This document shows positions 16,946 through 26,200 of a stretch of 64,000 nucleotides of DNA, in pieces. Location of the stretch: contig NZ_CABHMS010000002.1 in assembly GCF_902167635.1 (NCBI RefSeq), forward strand, positions 186,001 to 250,000, read 5' to 3'. Position 1 is the first letter of the stretch; the number at the start of each line of letters is the position of its first letter. The notes below the pieces were generated by a model that saw nothing but the letters and a program-made list of their open reading frames with translations, had not been told where the DNA came from and searched no databases. The stretch is from Chitinophaga vietnamensis. GTDB taxonomy: Bacteria; Bacteroidota; Bacteroidia; Chitinophagales; Chitinophagaceae. Both the position numbers and the translations under genes were made by a program.

Positions 16946-18175
16946 ATGACCAACGGCACTGTTAAATTGAAACGGATCAAGGAGCACCATACGGGAATCG
17001 CTACACTGCTTGCCTTTGCCATGATCCCGATGTCGGGGTTTGCAACGGATATCTATCTTCCTTCCCTACCCGGGATGACCAAAGCCCTGAACATCACCAG
17101 CAGCCAGGCACAGCTCACGCTGAGCCTCTTCCTGATCAGCTATGGCTTATCGCAATTGTTTATCGGCGGACTGCTCGACAGTTATGGCCGCTATCGCATT
17201 GCCCTGGTATCTATGTTCGTTTTTTGTTTGTCGTGCGGCGTGATCGCCAACACCCACAGCATCTACGTGATCTATGCCATGCGTATCCTGCACGGTATCA
17301 CCATCGCATCGATGGTGGTGAGCAAGCGTGCATTTGTGGTGGACCTTTACAGCGGCGACAAACTGCGGCACTACCTGAGCTTTTTTACGATCATATGGTC
17401 TACAGGCCCTATTGTAGCGCCTTTCATCGGAGGGTACCTGGAAGTGACCTTCGGTTGGGAATCCAACTTCTATTTCCTGGGCGGCTTTGCAGCCATATTG
17501 CTGTTGCTGGAGATCTTCTTCAGCGGTGAAACGATCAAACAAACCACGTCCTTTCACCCGGTGAAAATAATCGGCATCTACTGGAAGATGCTCCGTACCG
17601 GCAGCTTTATTTTAGGTATCGTGATGCTCGGACTGGCCTATTCCATGGTGATGGTATATAATATGTCGGGGCCTTTTATCATTGAACATCACTTTGGCCT
17701 TTCGCCGGTGGTAACGGGCTATTGCTCGCTGGTCCTCGGTTTCGCCTGGATGGTGGGCGGGTTTATCGGCAAGGCCATGATCAACCGGCCATTCCTGAAG
17801 AAGATGGGCATGAACGTGCTGCTGCAATTTATTTTTGCAGGCGCCTTGCTGCTCACCTTTTTATGGACCGGCCAGCTCTGGACTATCCTGGTATTTGCCT
17901 TCCTGGTACATGCCGGCGCGGGCTTTACATACAACAACTATTTTACTTTCTGCCTGCAGATATTCCCTGATAACGCCGGGATCGCCGGAGGCCTCACTGG
18001 CGGCCTTTGTTACGTGATCGTGTCTATGCTGAGCTATGCATTGATATTCGCCATGCCCGCCAGCGATGGCAAACATCTTTCGTATAGCTATCTGTTATTG
18101 ATAGTAGGCAGCGCCGTGGTGATGTACCGCGTATTTTTACTGGGAAGAAAGCAGGTGAATACTTTATCTTTGTAA
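16946..18175 (+). CDS. MFS drug exporter, Bcr/CflA-like
   Basis: 409 residues from ATG 16946; the longer frame back to 16802 runs through the palindrome and is rejected. Twelve hydrophobic segments are visible. The first helix carries GFATDIYLPSLPGMTKAL, the hallmark of the Bcr/CflA branch of drug:H+ antiporters, and motif A appears as GGLLDSYGRYRIAL. Substrates of this branch include bicyclomycin, chloramphenicol and small peptides. Its place beside the RiPP-like precursor genes makes peptide export conceivable, though Bacteroidota lanthipeptides usually leave through ABC transporters. The next gene begins 1 bp after its stop. Confidence 0.85.
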   Translation: MTNGTVKLKRIKEHHTGIATLLAFAMIPMSGFATDIYLPSLPGMTKALNITSSQAQLTLSLFLISYGLSQLFIGGLLDSYGRYRIALVSMFVFCLSCGVIANTHSIYVIYAMRILHGITIASMVVSKRAFVVDLYSGDKLRHYLSFFTIIWSTGPIVAPFIGGYLEVTFGWESNFYFLGGFAAILLLLEIFFSGETIKQTTSFHPVKIIGIYWKMLRTGSFILGIVMLGLAYSMVMVYNMSGPFIIEHHFGLSPVVTGYCSLVLGFAWMVGGFIGKAMINRPFLKKMGMNVLLQFIFAGALLLTFLWTGQLWTILVFAFLVHAGAGFTYNNYFTFCLQIFPDNAGIAGGLTGGLCYVIVSMLSYALIFAMPASDGKHLSYSYLLLIVGSAVVMYRVFLLGRKQVNTLSL

Positions 18176-18176
18176 A

Positions 18177-18986
18177 ATGACCCACACCACTGCATTGGTA
18201 ACCGCCGCCCGTCGTTATTGTGATGAGAATTATTCCTATTGGGCCATCCGCTACGCGCAGGAGCGCACCGGGCTGGACTTTCCGGACTACACCTACACTG
18301 ACAATGACTATAACATTTTCCCGCGTTATAATATATTAGGCGCTATCCGTGCGGAAGTGGAAACGCTGACCGCGCAAGCCTTCAACAACCTGGACACGCT
18401 CCGGGAGAAGCTCATTACGATGGCGCGCGCCGCCACAGCGCATTTCAGCGATACGCCGTATAATGCTATCGAAGCGGCAGCGATCGAAGATGAAAAGAAC
18501 AAATTTATTCATTTCATCAGCGCCATTACAACAGCGGAGCTGGAGCAAGAGCCGCCATTGCCGCACCGGCGGCGCATTACCGGCGATGAAAAAATAAGGG
18601 TGATGCAACAATTGTTACAACGCTGGAATTATGACGCTGATTATTGGGACCCCGTTGAACCACGATGCGCTGCTGAAACCTTGTTCCTGCCGATGGAAAG
18701 CCTTACCCAGGAAGACCTGGCAGCATTGACTGCTTTCCTCCGCAGCTATGGCGAGCCGTACCTGGTGGAGATAGAAGAAGACAGGGAATGTACCGAGATA
18801 GAATATAATATATTCACCCCAACGAAAGTAGAAACCGCTTGCTTTGATCATACGTATCGCTGGCTCATCTATGGATCTCATGAAATGACCGTTACCTTTG
18901 CAGGAGCGGAGCTGCTGGCCTTTATCCGGCAACAGTTTGCCGGCAGGGAAGCGCTCTTCAACAGTTTTCCGGCGTATCAGGCATAA
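18177..18986 (+). CDS. Unknown cytoplasmic protein, coupled to MFS gene
   Basis: 269 residues, no signal peptide or membrane segment. Start ATG is 1 bp after the MFS stop, so translational coupling is likely. The protein is acidic and rich in aromatic residues (NYSYWAIRYAQERTGLDF, YTDNDYNIFPRYN) with a helical middle part (ETLTAQAFNNLDTLREKLIT) and a beta-rich C-terminal half. I do not recognise a domain. Possible roles are an accessory factor or immunity function for the neighbouring exporter/peptide cluster, but only position supports this. Confidence 0.65.
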   Translation: MTHTTALVTAARRYCDENYSYWAIRYAQERTGLDFPDYTYTDNDYNIFPRYNILGAIRAEVETLTAQAFNNLDTLREKLITMARAATAHFSDTPYNAIEAAAIEDEKNKFIHFISAITTAELEQEPPLPHRRRITGDEKIRVMQQLLQRWNYDADYWDPVEPRCAAETLFLPMESLTQEDLAALTAFLRSYGEPYLVEIEEDRECTEIEYNIFTPTKVETACFDHTYRWLIYGSHEMTVTFAGAELLAFIRQQFAGREALFNSFPAYQA

Positions 18987-19004
18987 ACTGCTTGCATAGC
19001 TGAG

Positions 19005-19100
19005 ATGGAAAATATATCTTCCGCTTTTTTTACCGACAAAATTATTGCTTTCGCCGAGAAGGAAATGATACTAACCGGAAGCCGCTTCATGATCGGGTAA
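19005..19100 (+). other. 31-codon open frame in the gap before the Tet-like MFS gene
   Basis: MENISSAFFTDKIIAFAEKE, followed by MILTGSRFMIG and a TAA. Composition is protein-like but nothing similar is recognised; it may be a remnant or chance. The rest of the 222-bp gap (18987-19208) holds no other gene. Confidence 0.2.
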
Positions 19101-19108
19101 GTCAGTGT

Positions 19109-19116
19109 TATCTTTG
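19109..19116 (+). promoter_or_regulatory. Candidate -7 promoter box (TATCTTTG)
   Basis: Exact TAnnTTTG match 92 bp upstream of the Tet-like MFS start; would give a leader of about 80 nt. No clear -33 partner. Confidence 0.3.
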
Positions 19117-19208
19117 ATCGCATATTAATACCGTATCGTCTTAACAATTTCTGATCCGCTGGTGTGGGCGGTTCAGCACCAAGTCTATCCATCCAATATA
19201 TAAACACT

Positions 19209-20489
19209 ATGCAAACATCTAGAAAAGCAGCTATTGGCTTTATCTTCGTCACATTGTTGATCGATGTGATGGGATGGGGGCTGATCATTCCGGTAATGGC
19301 CGACCTGATTGCTCAGCTCAAACACATCCCGGTTAACCAGGCCAGCACCTACGGCGCTATTTTGTTATCTGTTTTTGCGATTACGCAATTCCTCTTCGCT
19401 CCGGTGATCGGCAACCTGAGCGACAAGTACGGCCGCAGGCCTATCCTGCTGATATCGTTGCTGGGCTTCGGTATCGACTACATCATCCTGGCATTGGCGC
19501 CTGCTTATGGCTGGCTGTTCATCGGCCGCGTTATCGCCGGCATCACTGGCGCGAGCTTTACCACTGCCACCGCTTACATCGCGGATGTGAGCACCGATGA
19601 AACATCCAAGGCCAAGAATTTTGGTTTGATCGGTGCGGCCTTCGGTCTTGGCTTTGTGCTGGGACCCGCACTGGGCGCGCTGTTGGCGCAATGGGGCATC
19701 CGTGCGCCTTTTTATGCCGCCGCTGCCTTGTGCCTGCTCAACTGTGCGTATGGTTATTTCCTGCTGCCGGAATCGCTCAGCAAAGAAAACCGTCGTCCCT
19801 TTGATTGGAAGCGTGCCAACGCTTTCGGCTCGCTCAAGTTCCTGGCAAAGCACCCCGAGATTGGCGGGCTCGCCTTTGCGTTTTTCCTGATCTATCTCGG
19901 TGCACAATCCGTACAAGGTAACTGGAACTTCTTCACCATCTATCGTTTCAACTGGAGCGAGAAAATGGTGGGCATCTCGCTGGCGGTAGTGGGCGTGCTC
20001 GTAGGCGCTGTACAGGCGGGCCTTACGAGGGTGATTACACCAAAGCTCGGCAATGAGAAAAGTATCTATCTCGGCCTTTCCTTGTACACATTGGGTCTCG
20101 TGCTCTTTGCATTTGCCACGCAGGGCTGGATGATGTTCGCTTTCCTGGTGCCGTATTGCCTCGGCGGTTTGTGCGGCCCTTCACTGCAATCCGTGATCTC
20201 CGGCCATGTACCTGCCAACCAGCAAGGCGAGCTGCAAGGTGCGCTCACCAGCCTGATGAGCCTCACCACTATCTTTGGCCCGCTGCTGATGAACGGCACC
20301 TTTGCTTATTTCACTTCTGCGAAAGCGCCATTCCATTTTCCGGGCATACACTTCCTCATCGGCGCTACCTGCATGATGTTGAGCATTATCATCATCAGCA
20401 AAGTGCTGAACAGGGAGAAGAAACAAAGCCCCGAACTGGCGAAAGTGATTGAAGGAAGTGGTAGCGTGAATGAGACTATTATGCATTAA
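19209..20489 (+). CDS. MFS efflux transporter, TetA-like
   Basis: 426 residues from ATG 19209. Twelve membrane segments. First helix LLIDVMGWGLIIPVMADLI has the Asp and G-x-GLIIPVxP arrangement of tetracycline-type DHA1 pumps. Motif A is GNLSDKYGRRPILLISL, motif C-like GLIGAAFGLGFVLGPALGA is in helix 5, and helix 4 reads FIGRVIAGITGASF. Proton-driven export of a drug-like compound; whether it gives tetracycline resistance cannot be judged. Monocistronic. Confidence 0.88.
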   Translation: MQTSRKAAIGFIFVTLLIDVMGWGLIIPVMADLIAQLKHIPVNQASTYGAILLSVFAITQFLFAPVIGNLSDKYGRRPILLISLLGFGIDYIILALAPAYGWLFIGRVIAGITGASFTTATAYIADVSTDETSKAKNFGLIGAAFGLGFVLGPALGALLAQWGIRAPFYAAAALCLLNCAYGYFLLPESLSKENRRPFDWKRANAFGSLKFLAKHPEIGGLAFAFFLIYLGAQSVQGNWNFFTIYRFNWSEKMVGISLAVVGVLVGAVQAGLTRVITPKLGNEKSIYLGLSLYTLGLVLFAFATQGWMMFAFLVPYCLGGLCGPSLQSVISGHVPANQQGELQGALTSLMSLTTIFGPLLMNGTFAYFTSAKAPFHFPGIHFLIGATCMMLSIIIISKVLNREKKQSPELAKVIEGSGSVNETIMH

Positions 20490-20560
20490 TGGCTTTTCAT
20501 CAAGGCATCATTTTTGGATAATGTAGGTGCTTTACTTTCTATCAACGACAAAAACAGTAT

Positions 20561-21166
20561 ATGAAAACAAAAGCTACTACATTAACGACAGAGATAAAGG
20601 ACAAACTGTATCAATGGAATATGTACTCTGAGGAAGAGCTGGAAACACTCGTTGCCGCCTTTGAAAAAATTCCCAGAGAAGCCGTATCCAGCGCCTATGT
20701 ATCTTTGCTGGCAGATGACGTATTGGCAGAGAAATTAGTGGAGATTGGCAGGGCCTACGAAAAAAATACAAACCTTTTATGTAATATCATTTCCGCTTTG
20801 GGAAATATGATGAAGCGATATAGCCTCCGCCCGCGCAGGCATATTTTCGATTTTTTTGTAGCCGCCACAAAGAACAAGAAAGCTAATTTTTATGTGTCGC
20901 TGTTCCTGTCTTCTTTCCCGCAATACAATCAATGGAATGGGAGATGGGGTTATCTGACCTCTATGGCCAGCATCGCACCGCGTAAAAAATCGATCACCAA
21001 TTTTCATACGGAGATCAAGCGGGTAGTGAAACATCATAACGATGATATTCCTTCCGACACCAGGATACAGATCGTACGGATACTCGACACTTACCGGAAA
21101 TCCGGTGTGCTGAATGAAGACGACCAAAAAGATTACCTGAACACACTTTATTTACTGGTAGACTAA
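20561..21166 (+). CDS. Unknown helical protein upstream of the Rhs toxin gene
   Basis: 201 residues, no signal peptide, predicted largely alpha-helical with HEAT-like helix pairs (EEELETLVAAFEKIP; LADDVLAEKLVEIGRAYEK; CNIISALGNMMKRY). No recognised domain. A strong intrinsic terminator follows 24 bp after its stop, so it is transcribed separately from the Rhs gene even though it is on the same strand. It might be an accessory or chaperone of the toxin, or unrelated. Confidence 0.65.
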   Translation: MKTKATTLTTEIKDKLYQWNMYSEEELETLVAAFEKIPREAVSSAYVSLLADDVLAEKLVEIGRAYEKNTNLLCNIISALGNMMKRYSLRPRRHIFDFFVAATKNKKANFYVSLFLSSFPQYNQWNGRWGYLTSMASIAPRKKSITNFHTEIKRVVKHHNDDIPSDTRIQIVRILDTYRKSGVLNEDDQKDYLNTLYLLVD

Positions 21167-21190
21167 TATTTCGTCAAAAGAAAATGTTCG

Positions 21191-21229
21191 ATTGCGCTGG
21201 CTCCCCAGAGGAGACCAGCGCAATTTTTT
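21191..21229 (+). terminator. Intrinsic terminator
   Basis: ATTGCGCTGG (21191-21200) pairs with CCAGCGCAAT (21215-21224), a 10-bp perfect GC-rich stem with a 14-nt loop, followed by TTTTTT. It ends the 20561 gene and isolates the Rhs gene start at 21305. Confidence 0.88.
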
Positions 21230-21304
21230 ATTCAAAATTTTCCTTACATTGGGATACTGGAATTTTGTTACCCTTTCTGTCTTTATTGAAAAAATTAATC
21301 CCGT

Positions 21305-24300
21305 ATGCTGGTCACCAACAAACACTTTACGCCGGTCATAGGTTTGGACATACATATTGTTATCCTGTTTGGTTTTCCCATACCATTGCCACATCCGTAT
21401 ATCGGGCTGGTGGTAGATCCTATGGATTATGTGCCGTTCATCGGCGCTTCTACGAAAGTCAATCACGTGCCGTGCGGCAAGAGCGATACCAATGGCAGGA
21501 TCATCATTCTTTTCCATATCCCGATGGGCGGGCCTTTCCTGCTGGCGCCGATGATCGGGCATGATTCCGTTAATTTTTTTGGTAGCAAGAAAGTGAAAGT
21601 GGAAGGGAACCTCATGAGCCCTGCCGGCCATATGCTGATGACCTGTAATGATATCGGGATACCACTATCCTTGCAGCCAGGCAAGAAATTCATTCCCATC
21701 CCCAGTTTATATCTCCCTACATCTTACTCCATCCCGGTATCTTTCGGCAAACCCGTGATGGTTGGCGGTCCTTTCGTTCCTGATTGGGCCGGCGTGCTGA
21801 TGAACCTGATCATGTCGTACGGATTTGGCGCGCTCATGAAAGGTTTAGGCAAGGCGGGAAAAAAAGCCATGACCAAATTTAACAAGGCGCTCAAAAATAA
21901 ACTGGGCAGTAACAAACTGAGTAAATTCCTTTGCAAGAAAGGCTTTGAGCCGGTAGACCTGGTGCAGGGCATCATGATATACGATGGTGTCGATTTTGAA
22001 CTGCCAGGCCCCATTCCTTTGAAATGGGAACGCTCCTGGAACAGCGATAGCCGCTTCCAGGGCTTGCTCGGCCATGGTACGCACCTGAGTTATGATATGC
22101 GTGTATATGAATCGCCGGAAGACGAGGCCACCGTTGTATTGCTGGGAGATGGCCGCAGTGCTGTATTTGATCCACTCTTATTCAACGGCGAAAGTGACTA
22201 CAACCGTCATGAGCACCTGCGTCTCACGCGCACAGCTGCTGATGAATTTGAACTGCACGACTATAGCAACCAACAAGATTATACATTCCGCAAATTACAA
22301 GGCAGCCGGGAGTTCCGGCTGGTAGCCATCCGCGACCAGGCGGGTTTCCTGGTATCCTTGCACTATGGCAGCCATGCGCGGCTGCTGCGCATCATCGACA
22401 GCGCAGGCCGCCACCTGCATATTAGCACAGACACGGAAGGCAGGATAACGGCCGTGACCGCGCATCACCGCGGCCAGCAACAAACCCTCGTGCGCTATGC
22501 CTATAACGATGCCGGCGATCTGGCAGAGATCACCGATGCGCTGGGGCAAACAACGTATATGCAGTACCGTGACCATCTCATGGTAACCAAAAAAGACCGC
22601 AACGGGCAATCGTTCTACTGGGAGTACGACAGCCACCAGCGCTGCATCCACACCTGGGGCGACGGCGGCCTGCTGGAAGGGCGCATCAGTTATCATCCCC
22701 GCGAAGGATATAATCTCGTGACTGACTCTCTCGGCGCCACCACCACCTACTACTATACTCCTGATTTTGTAGTGCACCAGATCAAAGACCCGATGGGCCA
22801 CTCCACGTTCTTTGAGTATACAGCACATATGGAGATCTATCGTGTGATCGATCCGGAAGGTAACGTGAACGGCTATACGTACGATGAAGATGGCAACACC
22901 ACCGCTATAGTACAACCTGATGGAACGGAATATACATTCGCCTATGATGCGCAGCAGCGGCTGGTGCTGGCAAGCGATCCGGAAGGCGCCAGTCGCACGA
23001 ACGTTTATTATAAAGACACCGGCCTGCTGCACACCGTTACGGCCGCCAATGGCCGCATACAGATCTTCCGTTACAATGAGCAGCACCTGGTATCAGCGAT
23101 AGAAGATGAACAGGAAAACCTTACCCGCTTCACTTATGATGAAGATCATAACCTGCAAACGCTCACGCTGCCGGATGGCGGCGTGGCCTCCTGGCAATAC
23201 GATGCCTGGGGGCATTGCACTGCCAGCCGCAACCTGATGGGACGGGAGCAGTTATTCCGCTACGATGCGCTGGGCCGCGTAACAGAAGTGAAGTTACCAG
23301 ACAACAACCACATACAGCTGCATTACAATGCTTATGAAGAAGTGCTGCGCATGACTGACCGCCACTATGATATCCGTTTCGACTATACGCCGTTGGGCAG
23401 TCTTAAAACAAGAACGGAAAATGGTAACAAGATACACTTCAATTATAATTCAGCAGAACAGCTTACGGCTGTTATCAATGAACATGGCGAGCGCTATGCC
23501 TTCCGCCGCAATGCTTGTGGTGATATCATCCAGGAAACAGGCTTCGACGGTATCACCCGTACCTATGAGCGGGACAGCAGCGGTAAGGTGACGCGCATAC
23601 ACCGTCCCGGCCAGCGATGGACCGAATATGAATACGATGCCAATGGCAGCATTACCCGCGCCGCTCATCATGATGGCAGCTGGGAACTATACAGCTACAA
23701 CCGCAATGGCCAGCTGATAGCGGCAGAAAATGAACACAGCAGCGTCACCTTCACCCGCGATACGAATGGCCGCATTATACAGGAATGGCAGGATGGGCAC
23801 ATCGTGGAACGCAGCTATGACGATGATGGCCGTTGCATCGGTATCCAGAGCAGTTTGGGCGCGGCCATCCGCATGCAGCGCAGCAAGACGGGATGGGTCA
23901 CCGGCGTAGAAGCCGCTAACACGGCGGATGCCGGCACATGGACCGCGCACATCCTGCGGAATATGATGGGCCTCGAAATAGAACGGACACTACCCGGTGG
24001 CGTGAAAAGCAGCTGGGCTTATGACGCCGCAGGCAATCCCTTGTCGCACACGGTGCAGCGCGGTAGCCGCACCACCCGCAGCCGTCAGTATCATTGGGAT
24101 GCCAACCAAAGGCTCAAACAATTTATCAATCAGGTACAACATGGCAGCACGAAGTTTGGCTATGATGAAGTAGGTAACCTCGCCTGGGCGCAATATGAAG
24201 ATGGACAATATGATTACCGCCTGCCGGATAAAGCCGGTAACCTGTATAAAACATCTGCAAGGAATGATCGCAAATACAGTGCTGGCGGACGTTTGCAGGA

Positions 24301-25414
24301 ATCTGCCGATGCGCGTTACCAATACGACGAAGAGGGTAAGCTGCTGAAGAAGATCGTATATACGATGCCTGCCGGCGTCGGCATATGGGAATACGAATGG
24401 TATGGCAACGGCATGCTCAAACAAGTGACCCGTCCAGACCGTCAGGTGATCGCTTTTGAATATGATGCGCTAGGCAGGAGAATATCAAAGCGCTACAAAG
24501 GCCGCCTGACGCGCTTTGTGTGGGATGGCAACGTGCCGCTACATGAATGGCATTACCCGCTCTCCGACAAGCCCGTGATCACGATGGATGATATGGGCAG
24601 TCTGCGATCCAGTCACCCCGAACCGGTGCCGCCGGAAACGCTCGCCACCTGGGTGTTTGAAGACGATGCTTTTACGCCGGCTGCCAAGATCATTGGCGGC
24701 AAACAGTACTCCATCATCACCGATCATCTCGGTACACCTGCGGAGGCCTATGATGAAAGTGGCGAGCTCGTATGGAGCTGTGAGTTGGATATTTATGGCA
24801 AGGTGCGTAAATTGAGTGGCGACCGCGAACTGGTGCCTTTCCGTTATCAGGGACAGTATGAAGATGTAGAGACAGGTTTGTACTATAACAGGTTCAGGTA
24901 TTATGATCCGGATGAGGGGGTATATATTAGTCAGGACCCGATTGCAATACAAGGAGGTTTGAATGTTTATGCCTATGTGCATGATCCCAATAGTTGGATA
25001 GATGAGTTTGGGCTGAGTTCCAATCCAATATCATTTACGGATAGCACAGGGTTTACACTCGACGTAAGCGGATATACGGATATCAGCCACATGAGTGATG
25101 ATCAGCTGAAAGCGTTATATTACGCGAATGATAATGCGTTGAAAGGAAAAGGCTTTGGTTTGTCCGGTGTAGACAAACAAGGAAACACAATTGTATTGCA
25201 TCACTATAAACAGAACCCTAACGGCCCAATAGTGGCGCTGCCAGGGAAACACCACGACAAACCGCACGTCAATCCCGGACAACACCCATTTGGAAAGAAA
25301 AAAGGCGGAGGCCTGACAGCAAGCCAACGAGATGCCTTTAACAAGTGGAAACAAGAATATTGGAAGAGCAGGGCGGAAACAGAATTGAAAGCAAGAGGTA
25401 TTACCTGTCATTAA
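21305..25414 (+). CDS. Rhs polymorphic toxin with PAAR-like N-terminus and LHH-type nuclease tip
   Basis: 1369 residues, no signal peptide. Residues about 1-160 form a Gly/Pro-rich beta region (DPMDYVPFIGASTKV, MTCNDIGIPLSLQPGKKF, PVMVGGPFVPD) resembling the PAAR-like N-termini of Bacteroidota Rhs effectors. A hydrophobic stretch and Lys-rich helices follow (163-215), then a DUF6531-like entry (PVDLVQGIMIYDGVDFELPG) and many YD repeats to about 1150. The Rhs core is RFRYYDPDEGVYISQDPI and ends at DEFGL (about 1237). The 132-residue tip (nt 25016-25411) is variable and visibly more A+T-rich. VLHHYKQNPNGPIVALPG, then KHH and NPGQHPFG, fit an HNH/Endo VII nuclease of the LHH kind. Contact- or T6SS-dependent delivery is inferred. 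The cognate immunity gene is 16 bp downstream. Confidence 0.85.
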   Translation: MLVTNKHFTPVIGLDIHIVILFGFPIPLPHPYIGLVVDPMDYVPFIGASTKVNHVPCGKSDTNGRIIILFHIPMGGPFLLAPMIGHDSVNFFGSKKVKVEGNLMSPAGHMLMTCNDIGIPLSLQPGKKFIPIPSLYLPTSYSIPVSFGKPVMVGGPFVPDWAGVLMNLIMSYGFGALMKGLGKAGKKAMTKFNKALKNKLGSNKLSKFLCKKGFEPVDLVQGIMIYDGVDFELPGPIPLKWERSWNSDSRFQGLLGHGTHLSYDMRVYESPEDEATVVLLGDGRSAVFDPLLFNGESDYNRHEHLRLTRTAADEFELHDYSNQQDYTFRKLQGSREFRLVAIRDQAGFLVSLHYGSHARLLRIIDSAGRHLHISTDTEGRITAVTAHHRGQQQTLVRYAYNDAGDLAEITDALGQTTYMQYRDHLMVTKKDRNGQSFYWEYDSHQRCIHTWGDGGLLEGRISYHPREGYNLVTDSLGATTTYYYTPDFVVHQIKDPMGHSTFFEYTAHMEIYRVIDPEGNVNGYTYDEDGNTTAIVQPDGTEYTFAYDAQQRLVLASDPEGASRTNVYYKDTGLLHTVTAANGRIQIFRYNEQHLVSAIEDEQENLTRFTYDEDHNLQTLTLPDGGVASWQYDAWGHCTASRNLMGREQLFRYDALGRVTEVKLPDNNHIQLHYNAYEEVLRMTDRHYDIRFDYTPLGSLKTRTENGNKIHFNYNSAEQLTAVINEHGERYAFRRNACGDIIQETGFDGITRTYERDSSGKVTRIHRPGQRWTEYEYDANGSITRAAHHDGSWELYSYNRNGQLIAAENEHSSVTFTRDTNGRIIQEWQDGHIVERSYDDDGRCIGIQSSLGAAIRMQRSKTGWVTGVEAANTADAGTWTAHILRNMMGLEIERTLPGGVKSSWAYDAAGNPLSHTVQRGSRTTRSRQYHWDANQRLKQFINQVQHGSTKFGYDEVGNLAWAQYEDGQYDYRLPDKAGNLYKTSARNDRKYSAGGRLQESADARYQYDEEGKLLKKIVYTMPAGVGIWEYEWYGNGMLKQVTRPDRQVIAFEYDALGRRISKRYKGRLTRFVWDGNVPLHEWHYPLSDKPVITMDDMGSLRSSHPEPVPPETLATWVFEDDAFTPAAKIIGGKQYSIITDHLGTPAEAYDESGELVWSCELDIYGKVRKLSGDRELVPFRYQGQYEDVETGLYYNRFRYYDPDEGVYISQDPIAIQGGLNVYAYVHDPNSWIDEFGLSSNPISFTDSTGFTLDVSGYTDISHMSDDQLKALYYANDNALKGKGFGLSGVDKQGNTIVLHHYKQNPNGPIVALPGKHHDKPHVNPGQHPFGKKKGGGLTASQRDAFNKWKQEYWKSRAETELKARGITCH

Positions 25415-25430
25415 AAAAATAGCCATTTAT

Positions 25431-25868
25431 ATGAAGCAAGAGCTAATAGCGAGACTGAGTTCCTTTTTTGAGAAGAATCCTACATTAAAGGGAAAACCAG
25501 CCACCGCAGAACAAATAGACAATGCTGAAAAAGACCTCAACGTAAAAATGAGTGAAGACTATAAAGACTTTATTCAGCATTTCGGAGGTGCTTATGCAGG
25601 AATAGCCGTACATGCTTTCGTCAACGGTTCGTCGGTTGGAAATGAAACTGTAGTAGAGCTGACAGATCGCGGTCGCAAACTTTTCAATGATGCCAACCTG
25701 TTCCCTGAAATTAACGATAGCATTGTAATTGCAGATGATGGCTCCGGCAACCCGATTGCTATAGAGCCTACTGGCGAAGTGGTATTGTTTGATTATGATA
25801 CTGAAGAAAAACAAGTATTGTCCGCATCCTTCGGGCAGTTTATCGAAGATAACTTTGCAGAATGGTGA
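25431..25868 (+). CDS. SMI1/KNR4 (SUKH) family immunity protein
   Basis: 145 residues, no signal peptide. The SUKH pattern is clear: ATAEQIDNAEKDLNVKMSED with YKDFIQHFGG at the N-terminus, then FPEINDSIVIADDGSGNPI, IEPTGEVVLFDYDTEE and a final LSASFGQFIEDNF helix. SUKH proteins are the commonest immunity partners of nuclease-tipped polymorphic toxins. The position 16 bp after the Rhs stop strongly supports that role. A+T-rich like the toxin tip, so the two probably move as one module. Confidence 0.9.
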   Translation: MKQELIARLSSFFEKNPTLKGKPATAEQIDNAEKDLNVKMSEDYKDFIQHFGGAYAGIAVHAFVNGSSVGNETVVELTDRGRKLFNDANLFPEINDSIVIADDGSGNPIAIEPTGEVVLFDYDTEEKQVLSASFGQFIEDNFAEW

Positions 25869-26145
25869 AAAAACTCATCGCTTCGATAAACGAAGCCGGA
25901 GTGAATGTTGACAGCATTCAAAAGTTAGTTGATCTATACATCAATCATGAAAAAGAAAGAACATTTATCAGCCATGAAATCTTAACAGCGTAATTGAAAT
26001 TTCATCTGAGAATGCAGCCGCCCAATTGAAAGAATTCTATGACCGGCCTAAAGGAATGAAGTCGCTTAAAACAATGGGGATAAAAGCAAGAGTTGAAAAT
26101 TCAAAAATAGTGTTTGAACCAGATACGCCTGCATGGCAAAAATAA
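25862..26145 (+). pseudogene. Frameshifted small gene downstream of the SUKH immunity gene
   Basis: An ATG at 25862 overlaps the SUKH stop and opens a 43-codon frame (MVKKLIASINEAGVNVDSIQ onward, to HEILTA) that stops at 25993. The next frame is open over the same junction and continues with LNSVIEISSENAAAQLKEFY, then a segment from DRPKGMKSLK to the end at PAWQK and TAA 26143-26145. Together they make a coherent protein of about 94 residues broken by a one-base slip around 25975-25985. It could be a decayed second immunity gene, a sequencing error or, less likely, programmed frameshifting. No known domain recognised. Confidence 0.6.
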
Positions 26146-26200
26146 AAATGTAACGCGATGAAGAACGCGGCATATTAAATGCCCTTAGTCATCAATAGCT

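Noticed and set aside
18165-18172. TATCTTTG as a promoter for the 18177 gene
   Set aside because: It ends only 4 bp before the ATG and lies in the MFS coding end; translation coupling explains the 18177 gene better.
22295-23086. 263-codon minus-strand frame inside the Rhs gene
   Set aside because: YD repeats on the plus strand are continuous; the antisense frame is a shadow of the biased repeat codons.
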